Positions 47,712 through 57,557 of a stretch of 64,000 nucleotides of DNA are shown here, piece after piece. This DNA is from Agapanthus africanus. Taxonomy: Eukaryota > Streptophyta > Magnoliopsida > Asparagales > Amaryllidaceae. The stretch lies in contig JASDDO010000016.1 of NCBI GenBank assembly GCA_030015575.1, positions 177,752,815 through 177,816,814 of the forward strand, written 5' to 3'. Every line of letters starts with the position of its first letter. Position 1 is the stretch's first letter. The position numbers were made by a program, and so were the translations under genes. Under the pieces are notes generated by a model that was not told where the DNA came from, ran no database searches, and worked only from the letters and a program-made list of their open reading frames with translations.

Positions 47712-48864
47712 CTATTTGATTCGATTTACACAAACAAGAATCTATTACAATCAAATGGCGCCGTTGCCGGGGATAGTGCGCTAGTTGTTCGTATTTTGAA
47801 ATTTGAGTTGAAAATTTTATTCCATTATAATTTTTAGATCTAAACTCGTACAAACCCTAATACGTGTTTTGTGATTTGATTGCGAGGAAATCTGGAATCA
47901 TTGGAGCTGGAGAAATTTTTTTCTGAATTTTCCAGAGAGTTGAGGAGTTCAAGTGGAACAGTGTCAAGAATTGTGGTGCACTGAACAGCACATACGGCCG
48001 CCCTTCCGCGGCATTAGAGCCTTATTGCGGCGGTTCCGCGCCTCTGTGGAAGCTTCTCTGCACAAAATTTTCACAGTAACTTCTAACTTTCTTATCTCTC
48101 TCCTAAATCTGCTCCAAATAACACTTTTCTGCAGGTTTCTTTGCAAATAATCACTGCGCCGCAAAAGCAAAATAAAATTTGTGCGTGTTTTTGATTCTTT
48201 TGGTTGTTTGCATATTAATACGGAAATTAAGGGGCACGACCAAATCCAAATTAGGTGGGGAGTTCATTACCCTTCCTAAGCCCCGAAAATCGCAAAATTT
48301 GCATCCGCACTTACCCTCATTAATTAAAAGAAATCTAGAGATGACTCTAAGGACCGTCGCGCTCACTTAGGACAGAATAAGGCCGTGGGTAATTCATTGC
48401 TTATCCGCGTTTTCTTGTGGTGCCTAGGAAAGTGTGTCGAAGGCTAGTGGTTATTAATTAGGCCCACTACTTACGTAGTGGAGTACCTTCCCACTTACCT
48501 GGCACTTACCTGGCCACAGGGGGACAAAGAGGCAGTGGAGGATTCTATCCCGCGACTTGTCTTTTGGCAGTTAGGAGCGGTCTAGAGTTTGACCTAGGTG
48601 ACCACTAGATTCTAGGGTTTTGTGTGTTGCATTTGTTGTGTTGCATCATATTTTCAAAATCCGTATCAATTTTCAAAACAAACACCGCATTCATATCATT
48701 CCCCTAATTATAAATTCACGCTGCCACTTGTACTAACCCTTTTTAGTACAAGATAGGCTGGACACGGGTTTTTAGTGCCCGTTAGTCCGCGTTTCCTTTT
48801 ATCGACCCTAAAGTCGGTATTTCTACACTTACCTTTTCTTTTACTCACCACCACACCCACATCG
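47712..48864 (+). other. Leader of D
   Basis: About 1.15 kb of untranslated leader contains a duplicated PBS segment (CAAATGGCGCCGTTGCCGGG at both 47690 and 47752) and the GC-rich module (47996-48040). The 48361-48660 stretch has CACTTACCTGG-type repeats but no gene. Confidence 0.7.
47996..48040. other. GC-rich module in the D leader
   Basis: GGCCGCCCTTCCGCGGCA (47996-48013) is identical over 18 bp to A- 36594-36611. TGCGGCGGTTCCGCG (48026-48040) is identical over 15 bp to the complement of B 14326-14340. It starts about 285 nt after the PBS. Confidence 0.92.
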
Positions 48865-51774
48865 ATGGATCCGTTTCCATCGAACTTCTTTTCCACTACT
48901 CTGCCGCCGTCCGTTGGTGCGCAGAATCCACCTCGCATCTCTCTCCAAGAGAGGTGCTATCCAACACGAGGTCCACTTTCCACCTGTCTTTCCATTCCAC
49001 CAGCCAACGGGGAAAATTTTCAAATAAAACCCCAATACATCAACCTTCTACCAAAGTTTCACGGTCTCGGGTCTGAAGACGCATACGTGTTTATCACGAA
49101 ATTTGAAAATGTATGCGCAATGATGGGTACCTCACAGTTTTCTGTGGATGCTTTGCGTCTTCGTCTTCTCCCATTTATCTTGTGCGATTTAGCCGAGAAG
49201 TGGCTATATAACACTACCGCACATTCTATTTCAAATTGGGATGAATTCGTCAAAGCATTCCTTAAGAAATTCTGCCCACATCACAAAACAGCTCGAGTCC
49301 GTAGCGAAATCTATCAATTCACCCAGCTTCCAAATGAAACATTTTTAAAGTATCTTGAACGTTTCAAGGATCTGTTAGTCCAATGTCCACATCACGGCAT
49401 CCCGAGATGGGAACTGTGCCGAATCATTTATGAGGGCATTACTCCTTACACAAGACAGACCCTTGAATCCATGTGTCAAGGTAACTTTATGACCAAAGAT
49501 GATGGGGAAACCTGGAACTTTCTAGAAGATTTCGCTGAAAAATCTTTACAGTGGGAGGGTGCGAGTCAATCGTCTAGGGATGGCAATGATATTTCCATAG
49601 GAGTTAGAGCTGACATTGCAGCTATCAATAAGAAACTCGAGACTATGGAAAACAAATTTTTAGCTGCCGCCCTAAGTCAAATGTCACTCTCCAAAACTGT
49701 ATGTGGCTGCTGTTCTGATCCGTCTCACTTGACGGAAGAATGTCCGTTTCAAGGTCATGAGCTTATCAATTCTGCTTACCAACAAGGACCTAGGAACGAT
49801 CCATATTCTTCCACATATAATCAGGGTTGGAGGAATCACCCTAATTTTGCTTGGAACCAATCACAATCTCAAAATACGGTTCCAACCCAACACAATTTCC
49901 AAAGGGTCCCTCCACCACAACAGCAGCCACTACTTCAATTGAGTCAGCACCCCTTCCAATCACAAAACTTCCAAAATCTGGCGAACACTTTTGCACCACA
50001 TGAAAACTCTTTGCAATTGACCAGTACAGATAATACCTCTGCACTAGCACAAACCTTGGATACTTTCATGAAACAATCCATCCAAGGGACGGCAAGTTTG
50101 CAATCTTCCATCGAGAATGTGATGAAGATCATTATCTCTCAAAATGAAAATATCAAATCAATGGAAGAACAAATTGCACAACTAAAAGCCGAAATGCGTG
50201 CAAGAGAGAAAGGGAAACTTCCATCTCAACCTTTACCTAATTCTGGCTATTCACATCATGTGGATGCAATTACGTTGAGATCTGGAAGAGTGCTTGACAA
50301 TCACGTTGGGGAAGAGTTTGATGATACTGAAAAATCAATCAATAACACCCCGGATGAGACCTTTCCTCACACACACACTTCTAATTCTGATCCTTGTTCT
50401 TCTACCCCACCATCTTCTTCCGAGCCTATTTTTCATTTCCTAAAAGGCTCGCCACTTCAGCCCACCTCTTTTGCTCCTCCACGGACGATCCCCACTTCTA
50501 TTTTGGGATCGGGTCCACACACACTTCCTTCTCCTATGATGGACCCAGCGCTTATTGCTAAAGCACCTTATCCTATTCGGTTAAGGGCTAACACACCGAG
50601 TCCACATATGGAGAAGATTATGAACATTTTTAAGCAAGTTAACATCAATATCCCTCTCCTAGATGCTATCCAACAAGTTCCGTCCTATGCGAAAACTCTT
50701 AAGAACTTGTGCACTAGGAAGAGGAAGACTCAAGTGCCCAAGAAGATATTCATGGCAAAAACAGTAGACACAGCCTTTCCCCAACAATTACCGAGGAAAC
50801 GTAAGGATCCTGGATATCCTACTATTTCCATTTCTATTGGGGAAAAACATATCAACCGTGCTCTACTAGACCTTGGCGCTAGTGTTAACTTGCTTCCACA
50901 TTCAGTTTATGAGCAACTAGGTATCGGAGAGTTGAAGCCAACCCATTGCACTCTCCAGATGGCTGACCGATCAATCACCAAACCTAGGGGTGAACTGGAG
51001 GATGTGTTAATAAAAATCGGGGAATTTATATTCCCTGTGGACTTTATTGTAATTGATACACAGCCTGTAGCGAACCCACGGAATCAAATTCCGGTGATTT
51101 TAGGTCGCCCCTTTTTGGCCACTTCCAATGCTATTATCAACTGTCGTAACGGTTCTATGACCCTATCCTTCGGGAATAGGTCAATAGAGCTAAACATTTA
51201 CAAGTTAGGAAGTGTACCCTCCGAACCTACTGCTCAGGTCTGTTCTGTCGACTTAATGGATGTCGACAGCAGCGAATTTGATGATCCTCCTGATATCGAT
51301 CTTGACTCTTTTCATACGTTATTGTTTGACCCAACTATGTATCATACACATACGGACTCTTCCACCGAGATGTCCGGGTCAACAATTAACACCGATTATG
51401 AACTGCTTTTAGAGTCTGAAGATCACCCCGCACTTTGTGATGACATTATTCATCGGGGTATTGATGGAACTTTTGAGGAAATATTCGCTGATGAACTCGC
51501 ATTTTTGAATGACACGCGTGTTGAGATGAATTATCTCCCAAACAATGAAATTGAACCTCCACCCCTTCTTCTGAATTGTAAAAAGAATGCGAGCAATCCA
51601 TCACATTCACTGCATCGTCTCTCCAAAATGAGACGCACACACATTCTATTCCACCACTTACCCTTTCCACACTTCTTCTTCCACCAACCAGAGCACTGCA
51701 TTGATAAAATTTTTGAATGGTTGGTGTTAACTTTCGGTCTTTGCAAAGCTTGGCATCGACCAATGATTTTTTGA
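48865..51774 (+). CDS. Gag-aspartic protease polyprotein of D (Athila-like)
   Basis: The 969-aa product would build the virus-like particle and cleave its own polyprotein. I chose ATG 48865 (MDPFPSNFF); the frame stays open back to an ATG at 48775, but the 30 extra residues look unlike gag. Residues about 60-235 form the plant gypsy gag capsid domain (AEKWLYN, WDEFVKAFLKKFCP, YLERFKDL, CPHHGIPRWEL). A zinc knuckle C-X2-C-X4-H-X4-C spans C280-C293. A Gln/Pro/Ser-rich linker follows, with a probable coiled coil near 430-460. The protease has LLDLGASVNLLP with D669, where Athila-type enzymes read D-L/S-G-A, and the second motif ILGRPFLA at 745. An acidic tail follows. The last 50 or so residues (from about LNCKKN) look like read-through into non-coding DNA after the missing pol. 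There are no internal stops. Confidence 0.92.
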   Translation: MDPFPSNFFSTTLPPSVGAQNPPRISLQERCYPTRGPLSTCLSIPPANGENFQIKPQYINLLPKFHGLGSEDAYVFITKFENVCAMMGTSQFSVDALRLRLLPFILCDLAEKWLYNTTAHSISNWDEFVKAFLKKFCPHHKTARVRSEIYQFTQLPNETFLKYLERFKDLLVQCPHHGIPRWELCRIIYEGITPYTRQTLESMCQGNFMTKDDGETWNFLEDFAEKSLQWEGASQSSRDGNDISIGVRADIAAINKKLETMENKFLAAALSQMSLSKTVCGCCSDPSHLTEECPFQGHELINSAYQQGPRNDPYSSTYNQGWRNHPNFAWNQSQSQNTVPTQHNFQRVPPPQQQPLLQLSQHPFQSQNFQNLANTFAPHENSLQLTSTDNTSALAQTLDTFMKQSIQGTASLQSSIENVMKIIISQNENIKSMEEQIAQLKAEMRAREKGKLPSQPLPNSGYSHHVDAITLRSGRVLDNHVGEEFDDTEKSINNTPDETFPHTHTSNSDPCSSTPPSSSEPIFHFLKGSPLQPTSFAPPRTIPTSILGSGPHTLPSPMMDPALIAKAPYPIRLRANTPSPHMEKIMNIFKQVNINIPLLDAIQQVPSYAKTLKNLCTRKRKTQVPKKIFMAKTVDTAFPQQLPRKRKDPGYPTISISIGEKHINRALLDLGASVNLLPHSVYEQLGIGELKPTHCTLQMADRSITKPRGELEDVLIKIGEFIFPVDFIVIDTQPVANPRNQIPVILGRPFLATSNAIINCRNGSMTLSFGNRSIELNIYKLGSVPSEPTAQVCSVDLMDVDSSEFDDPPDIDLDSFHTLLFDPTMYHTHTDSSTEMSGSTINTDYELLLESEDHPALCDDIIHRGIDGTFEEIFADELAFLNDTRVEMNYLPNNEIEPPPLLLNCKKNASNPSHSLHRLSKMRRTHILFHHLPFPHFFFHQPEHCIDKIFEWLVLTFGLCKAWHRPMIF

Positions 51775-53227
51775 CCCCCTCATATGATTTTCAAAAGATT
51801 AACATTGCATAACTCAAGTTTGGGGGGGTATATTTTCTGGCTCTTGAAAAGAAAATTTTTTACATAATGATGAGCCAAAAATAAGTTTGGGGGAGGATCT
51901 TCACTTAAATATTTTGCCCCTACTAATAAATTCCTCCCAAGCTTACAGGTTTTTCGGGATTTAGCTGAAGGCAACAGTGAGGACACTGTTGAAAACAAGT
52001 TTGGGGGAGGTTTGTGCTTATTTTCGCATCATTTGCATCATACTTTGCATAAGCACAAAACATTTTTTTAAAAAACCTATAAAAATTTAAAAATTTACAA
52101 AATTATAAAAATAATTTTTGTACATAAATAAGATAATAAAAGTTTAGATAGTGAAAAATTACATCCATGAGATTAGAAAAATTTAAGAAACCCAAGAAAA
52201 TTAGAAGTTTTCTTATACGAACTAGTAATAAGTAGTTATAAGCCGTTGTCCCAAGGGTTAGTAAGATGAAGGACGTCACTAATCTGAGGATAAAAATAAG
52301 TCTGAAAAATAGTTTCTATTCTGGAAGCCAAGCATTTTGAACGTTGCTACCCTGCTATTCGCACTTACACACGTCTTAAAGCCTAGGATAGTAGAGGATA
52401 CCTTGAAATGCTCTTGTCTTAAAGCCAAAAGTATGAAGGAAATAAAAAATGAAATGAAGAAAATATAAAGTGGTGAGAAAAATGGACACTGGTTTTGTTA
52501 TCACCAAGGGCAATAAAAAAATATATAGCGAGGGTGCCTCTTCACCTAGTGCCCTAAGGCCAACTGGTCTGGGAGTCACTGCTATGCCTAAGGTGGTGCA
52601 AGACGAGGAAAATACACCAAATAAGCAAACACATGAGTAATCGGTCGGTTAGTACCTCAAGAAGTATTAACGGTCACATGAAAGTGTGTGAGCAAATTCG
52701 TTTAAATATTCATTAATCAAAAAAGTACTGAGGCTGATGGGCAAGAGTATGATAGCTTGAATTGAATTCTCCGGGTGTAGGGATGTCTTTACACACACGC
52801 AGGGTTATATGATCGATGTTTGGAAGAAAGATAGGAATGAAGAATAAGACGATGTTTTATTGAGGGAGGACGTGATTTCTAACATCTTTTCATGACCATT
52901 AAGATAGGGCTCATGACAACCGAAAAGCTAGCTTAGTTGGAAACCCTAATTTTCAAAGTTTTTCTTTTACAATTCTTGTCTTTAAATGTAATATTCATGA
53001 TCTTCCTTTTATTATTGGATTTTGTGGGTGTAATCCGCTGAAAACCCTCAGGAGACAACACTCCTGCAACCAGGGACACCTAGAGGTTTAAAGGCTTGTT
53101 GCACGTGCTCAGTGCAATCGTGTTGCCTACGAAAGTGTGCTAGTTAGTTTTTCTCTTCCTTTATTTTCTCCTTCTCTTTTTAATAAACAGTTCGCTCGAG
53201 ACGATCGAAATTAAGTTTGGGGGTATT
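51775..53227 (+). other. 3' non-coding region of D where pol is missing
   Basis: About 1.45 kb with no recognisable pol or env-like sequence. Four AAGTTTGGGGG motifs lie here (51816, 51883, 51997 and 53213), the last being the PPT. The 67-aa minus ORF at 52376-52579 is not recognisable. Confidence 0.8.
53213..53225 (+). promoter_or_regulatory. Polypurine tract of D
   Basis: AAGTTTGGGGGTA ends two bases before the 3' LTR. It is the form usual for Athila-like elements. Confidence 0.8.
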
Positions 53228-55064
53228 TGATCAGTCGAAAATATTGCATCTTCTAACCGGCAATTTCCCTATCATTTGCACTCATTTAGAAGTGTTCGGT
53301 ATTCATATTTCACATATTAGCAAATCAGTCGTTAAATATCAGATTGCATGTGTTTGACTCTAAAACCGACATTTTTAAGGGAAATTGATCGCATTTCATG
53401 GCATCGCATCATCTCTATATTTGCGCAACACTTGTGTCGAGATTTGTGCAGGAAATTGCAGGAGCAAAGAAGCTGATAAAAAATACGCCAACTCAATGAT
53501 TTCAGATCTGGTAGCAATTCAAAAGGAGATATTAAATTCAACATATAAAATAAAGGCCCATATGTTAGCCCAAGTTCAACACAGAAGAACCGAGCCATAA
53601 AGACTCTAAAGAGCCGCGGAACCGCGGCGGGAGCCGTCTTGCGCCGCGGTTCCGCGGCGCTTCTGCTACGTCATCGCTTCATTTTTAGTGCAAAATTCTC
53701 ATCTCTGGTCCCACATTCCTTTATGATATGTCAAATTCCAGAAGGACCTCGAAGCTACTACCAGATCAGCAAAGATCATTAAGCAAGGCTAATCCTAATT
53801 AAGCTCCTAACTAATCTCTTCTAGAAGCTCCCTCCTAACTAATCACATCTAGAAGCTTCTCCTCTAACTAACTTTTGAAGGGAAATTCAAATCTCCTCAA
53901 CAAACTTTTGGAGGGAAACTTAAAATTCAAATCCTAGATCTAGGGTTTAGATGTCTATAAATAGGAACCTAGATCTAAGGGTTGAGGTTGTTCTTTAGTT
54001 AGCTAATTCTTCATTAATCTTTAGTCTTCTTCAATTCTTCATCTTCTTCCACAAGTCTAGTGACAAGGCTTGTGTGAAACCCTAACCCTAATTCCACTCC
54101 AAATTCAAGATCTTGAGTACCAATCAAGCGAGAAGCCCTTCAACCTTTTAGGAGCCGAGCCGATCTCCAATCGGACAAGTGATCCAAGCCGATCCGCGAC
54201 TCACGGAGCCGAGCGAAGCCAAATCGACGATCGAGTTCTTCCTCTTGTAGTTCTTGAGCGAATGTAATGAAATTGTTGATATAAATAAAAGGTGAAATTC
54301 TTTAATCTTGCTTTCTTTTAATTCTTGCATCATGATTAGATTTCAATTTGTAATTGTTGTTCTTGTTGTGATGTTTGAGTAAAACTCCGCTCGTTAAGGA
54401 GTCGAGACGATCAATAGAATGATGATGTAACAAATCTTAAAACGATTTTTAAGTCCTACGAGTTTTGTAAACCCTAGCAAGTTCAAGAATCGATGACCTA
54501 GTTTCGTTGCGATGCTTTCTTGATTGTTATCGCTCGAAATTAGGGATCTACGATTGTTTCTTGAATTTACTAGAGGCTAGAATATGAATGATATCGATGA
54601 AAGAACAAGGGATAAGATGAAACCCTAGTTTCACTAGAAATCCCTAATTCTTGTCGATCATCATCGATCTAGTATCAATTCATTGAAGGATAAGAATACG
54701 TCATCATAAGATTGCATCACATCTATAGATCCGATCGATTCCTACGAGCCTCATTTCGATTCTTGATATTTAGTTTGGAAAAATCAACAAACTATCAATT
54801 CTTGATTCTATCTTTTTCTTGCAATTAGATCTAGATTTTTCTAATTCTTGAACTTCAATTCTTTAAATCACGAATTGTTTTGTTTTCTTTTCATTAAAGT
54901 TTCGACTCATCTAATTCAAAAGTCGAACGATTACACTGTCCCTGTGGACGATCCGCACTCACTTACAATCTACATCCGACACCGTAGTTGATTGCGGTCA
55001 AATAATTTTTGGTTGTGATTTCTTTACAATTTTCATACTACACATCAAGAATTCTTATCAATCA
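53228..55064 (+). repeat. 3' LTR of D
   Basis: It is 1837 bp, the same length as the 5' LTR, ending CTTATCAATCA. Confidence 0.95.
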
Positions 55065-57552
55065 TCACACATATATCATATCGTAATCAAGTCACAGGTT
55101 ACGGTCCGGATTCTATTCTAGAGTCTCGTATATCTCAATGTCATCATCACCTATTATCGTTTATGTATACATATCCATTCTCTCAGTTTCCAACGATCCG
55201 CTAAGATCATAATATGACTGTATAGCCAAGATATCACGGCATCAAGCCCAGTTATATCGTCTCATCCCCATGTATCATATAACATCCTTATATCATATAT
55301 ACATGTTGTGTATATATACACCTACACACATTCCTACTTATATATACACATACACATATACTCCAAGCCAAGTTTCTGTGTGCGCGTGTGTGTGTATACC
55401 TGAAACCTACGAATTTCCTCCAAGACATTCCTCCTCTGGTAAAGTCTATCTAAATCAGTCTAGTCCAACCTAAGGTCTTTAATAGGGTCCTACTCGCCAA
55501 GAATCTAAGGTCACGTCCGACTTCCTAATGACAATAAGCAATATCCCTATTCTACGTTTGCGGGGGTGTTAAACGCCATCCACCCGACTTCCCCCGTAGA
55601 TATACATCTACTCACCTGGTCCTTGTCTGCCGAAAACGATGTCGCCCTCCTCTTCTTCCTCGTCTGAAGTCCACGTTAGGGGTACCTATATGCAAACACA
55701 TATAATATCGTAAACTGAATCACGGACAAAACCAAAACGACGCACGAAACGCGCATAGGTTAAAACCTATGACCCGCTCATGCAAAAGAACCAAATATCG
55801 CTCGATATCGGCGTACAAACGCCGATTGATCGAGATAAAACACCAACAAATAACTCGTAGTTTTAAAACTCATTACTTATAATATAAAACTTGGTTTAAA
55901 TCATCGAAACCCTAAAATCGATTAAATCGTCCAATTCCGAAAAACCTTGAAAATGTCAATTTACCGTTTTACTTTAAAACTTGACGTTTAAATGGAACTA
56001 ATGGTCATAATACACATTAAATAGTATAACTAGATTATATAAACCATTACTATATTTTTAACACCCTAAATTGTATTAAATTGAAATTCTAGTTTGTAAA
56101 CTTGCCCGATTTCGGTATTTTAAAGCAAAATTTCACAATTTCACCTCCAAACTTGTTTTTGCATATTTTAAATCGTTAAACCACTCCTTGAAACCTTAAG
56201 GATGTTCTAAAACACTTACTTTATTTTTAATCCCACGTTTCAAATAAATTTTCAAAACCTAGTTTAATAAAATAGCAATATTGTGACAATTTTTAACGTG
56301 GAAGCTAGAAATTTGTAACTAGATTATGTTTCACACTGAATTTACATATAATCTACACACTAATACCGCAATCTAATAATTAAACCCTAATTATAATTTT
56401 TATCTAACAAATTTATATGTTTTGTAGAAATCTAGATTACAAAAAGAACCTAATTAAAACAATTTTAATGCAACACTAGCAAATTGGCTACTAGATTAGG
56501 TTTAACATTTCCTAATAGGTTAAACTACAATTTTAGATCAACACCCAAGAATCAAAACCCTAATAATAATAATTTAATAACCATATTCTAGAAATTTAAA
56601 TCTTAAACTTAAAACTATATTAAACAACACAATAATCAATTTTGGATTAAATAAACAACACTCGACAAAAAGGATTAAAATTTTACCTCAACACATTGAG
56701 ATCCAAACATGCAACTTGACCCTAAAATATGGCTCTCATGCTTCCAAATCCAAGTTAAATGGGAGCAAAGGAAATTGGATAGGGTTTAGTGATGAATTGT
56801 GCTAATATATGTTGATTTTTGATGGATTTTGGAGGGTTTTTGAATTAAAATGAAATGGAAAGAAGTGGGGAGTGGGAGGACCTGGGCTCGGCCAGGAAAT
56901 TTGGATGGGAGAAGTGAGGGAGTGAGGGTTTGGAGAGATGTAGAAAGTTCCACCATCATATCCTTCTTTATGTCTTTTCAAGTTTTATTCATTTTCATTT
57001 CATTTTTTTCCATTTAACCTAATTCTAGAAGCCACTTGTAGAACCAAGTGAGGGGGGGGGGCTGCCAAGGACGGCCACAAAAGTGAGAGGGAGTAAAAGA
57101 GAGTGTGGGTTTTGTTTGGATGAGAAAAAAAAAGATAAAAGTTATACCCCACTTCCATTTATACTAATTTCACCGAAAAAAGCATTTTTCTTAGATATTT
57201 TCTAACACCGGTTAACAACTCCATTTCAATTCAAAAACCATATGTTAAAATTTATTTTAATGTGTTATGATGCCCAAAATTTGTTTCAACTCATTCCAGT
57301 TTGTAATTTTCCCTAATTAAATGTATTAGTGACGGTTTAAAATAATATTAAAATAATCAATTTCGGAAAAAATTTCAGAAATTTTGAAATTTCCCCAGTG
57401 GCTCAATAAACACCAAATACTAGCAATTACATAGCTAGAATATGTATATTTAATTTTAAAATAAAGATATTTGTATTTTGACTTTTTACAGAAAACCCCC
57501 TTATTTTACCGATTTTCCGAAATTTCACCAAAACGATTTTCAAAACGTTACA
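55065..57552 (-). repeat. C 5' LTR, piece 2 of 2
   Basis: It starts with the right TCACA copy, then the fourth 27-bp unit (55070-55096). It keeps E's empty site at 56771-56775 and ends CAAAACGTTACA. It contains a GTGTG run near 55381 and a run of about ten G near 57053. There is no gene. Confidence 0.93.
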
Positions 57553-57557
57553 TATTG

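Larger units (their letters stand above)
45855..55064 (+). mobile_element. Element D: Athila-like Ty3-gypsy element with gag-protease only
   Basis: D is complete, with two 1837-bp LTRs (TGATCAG...CAATCA), a tRNA-Asp PBS, a PPT and a 5536-bp interior. Its one gene is an intact 969-codon gag-protease ORF. The RT, RNase H, integrase and env-like regions of Athila elements are absent: only about 1.45 kb of non-coding DNA separates the ORF from the 3' LTR. The LTRs differ at about 24 positions (about 1.3%). It resembles the TR-GAG class of non-autonomous elements, with protease kept as well. Confidence 0.93.
5148..57552 (-). mobile_element. Element C: large non-coding LTR retrotransposon (LARD-like)
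   Basis: C is a minus-strand element with two LTRs of about 4.73 kb and an interior of 1885 bp (41714-43598). It is spread over 52 kb because B, E and D inserted into its LTRs. Summing the pieces gives about 4725 bp for the 3' LTR and about 4739 bp for the 5' LTR. On its own strand it starts TGTAACG and ends GTGACA. It has an initiator-Met PBS and a G-rich PPT, but I found no gag, protease, RT or integrase. Very long LTRs around a non-coding interior fit the LARD class, usually thought to be mobilised by Ty3-gypsy elements. The gypsy link is inferred from ends and PPT only. Confidence 0.85.

Noticed and set aside
45959..53600. ORFs of 71 and 88 aa in both D LTRs
   Set aside because: They are present twice only because LTRs are duplicated; both strands are open over the same interval and neither resembles a known protein.
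57427..57557. C-terminal tail of the 374-aa F ORF
   Set aside because: The last 43 or so codons are element C's LTR read by chance beyond the insertion point.
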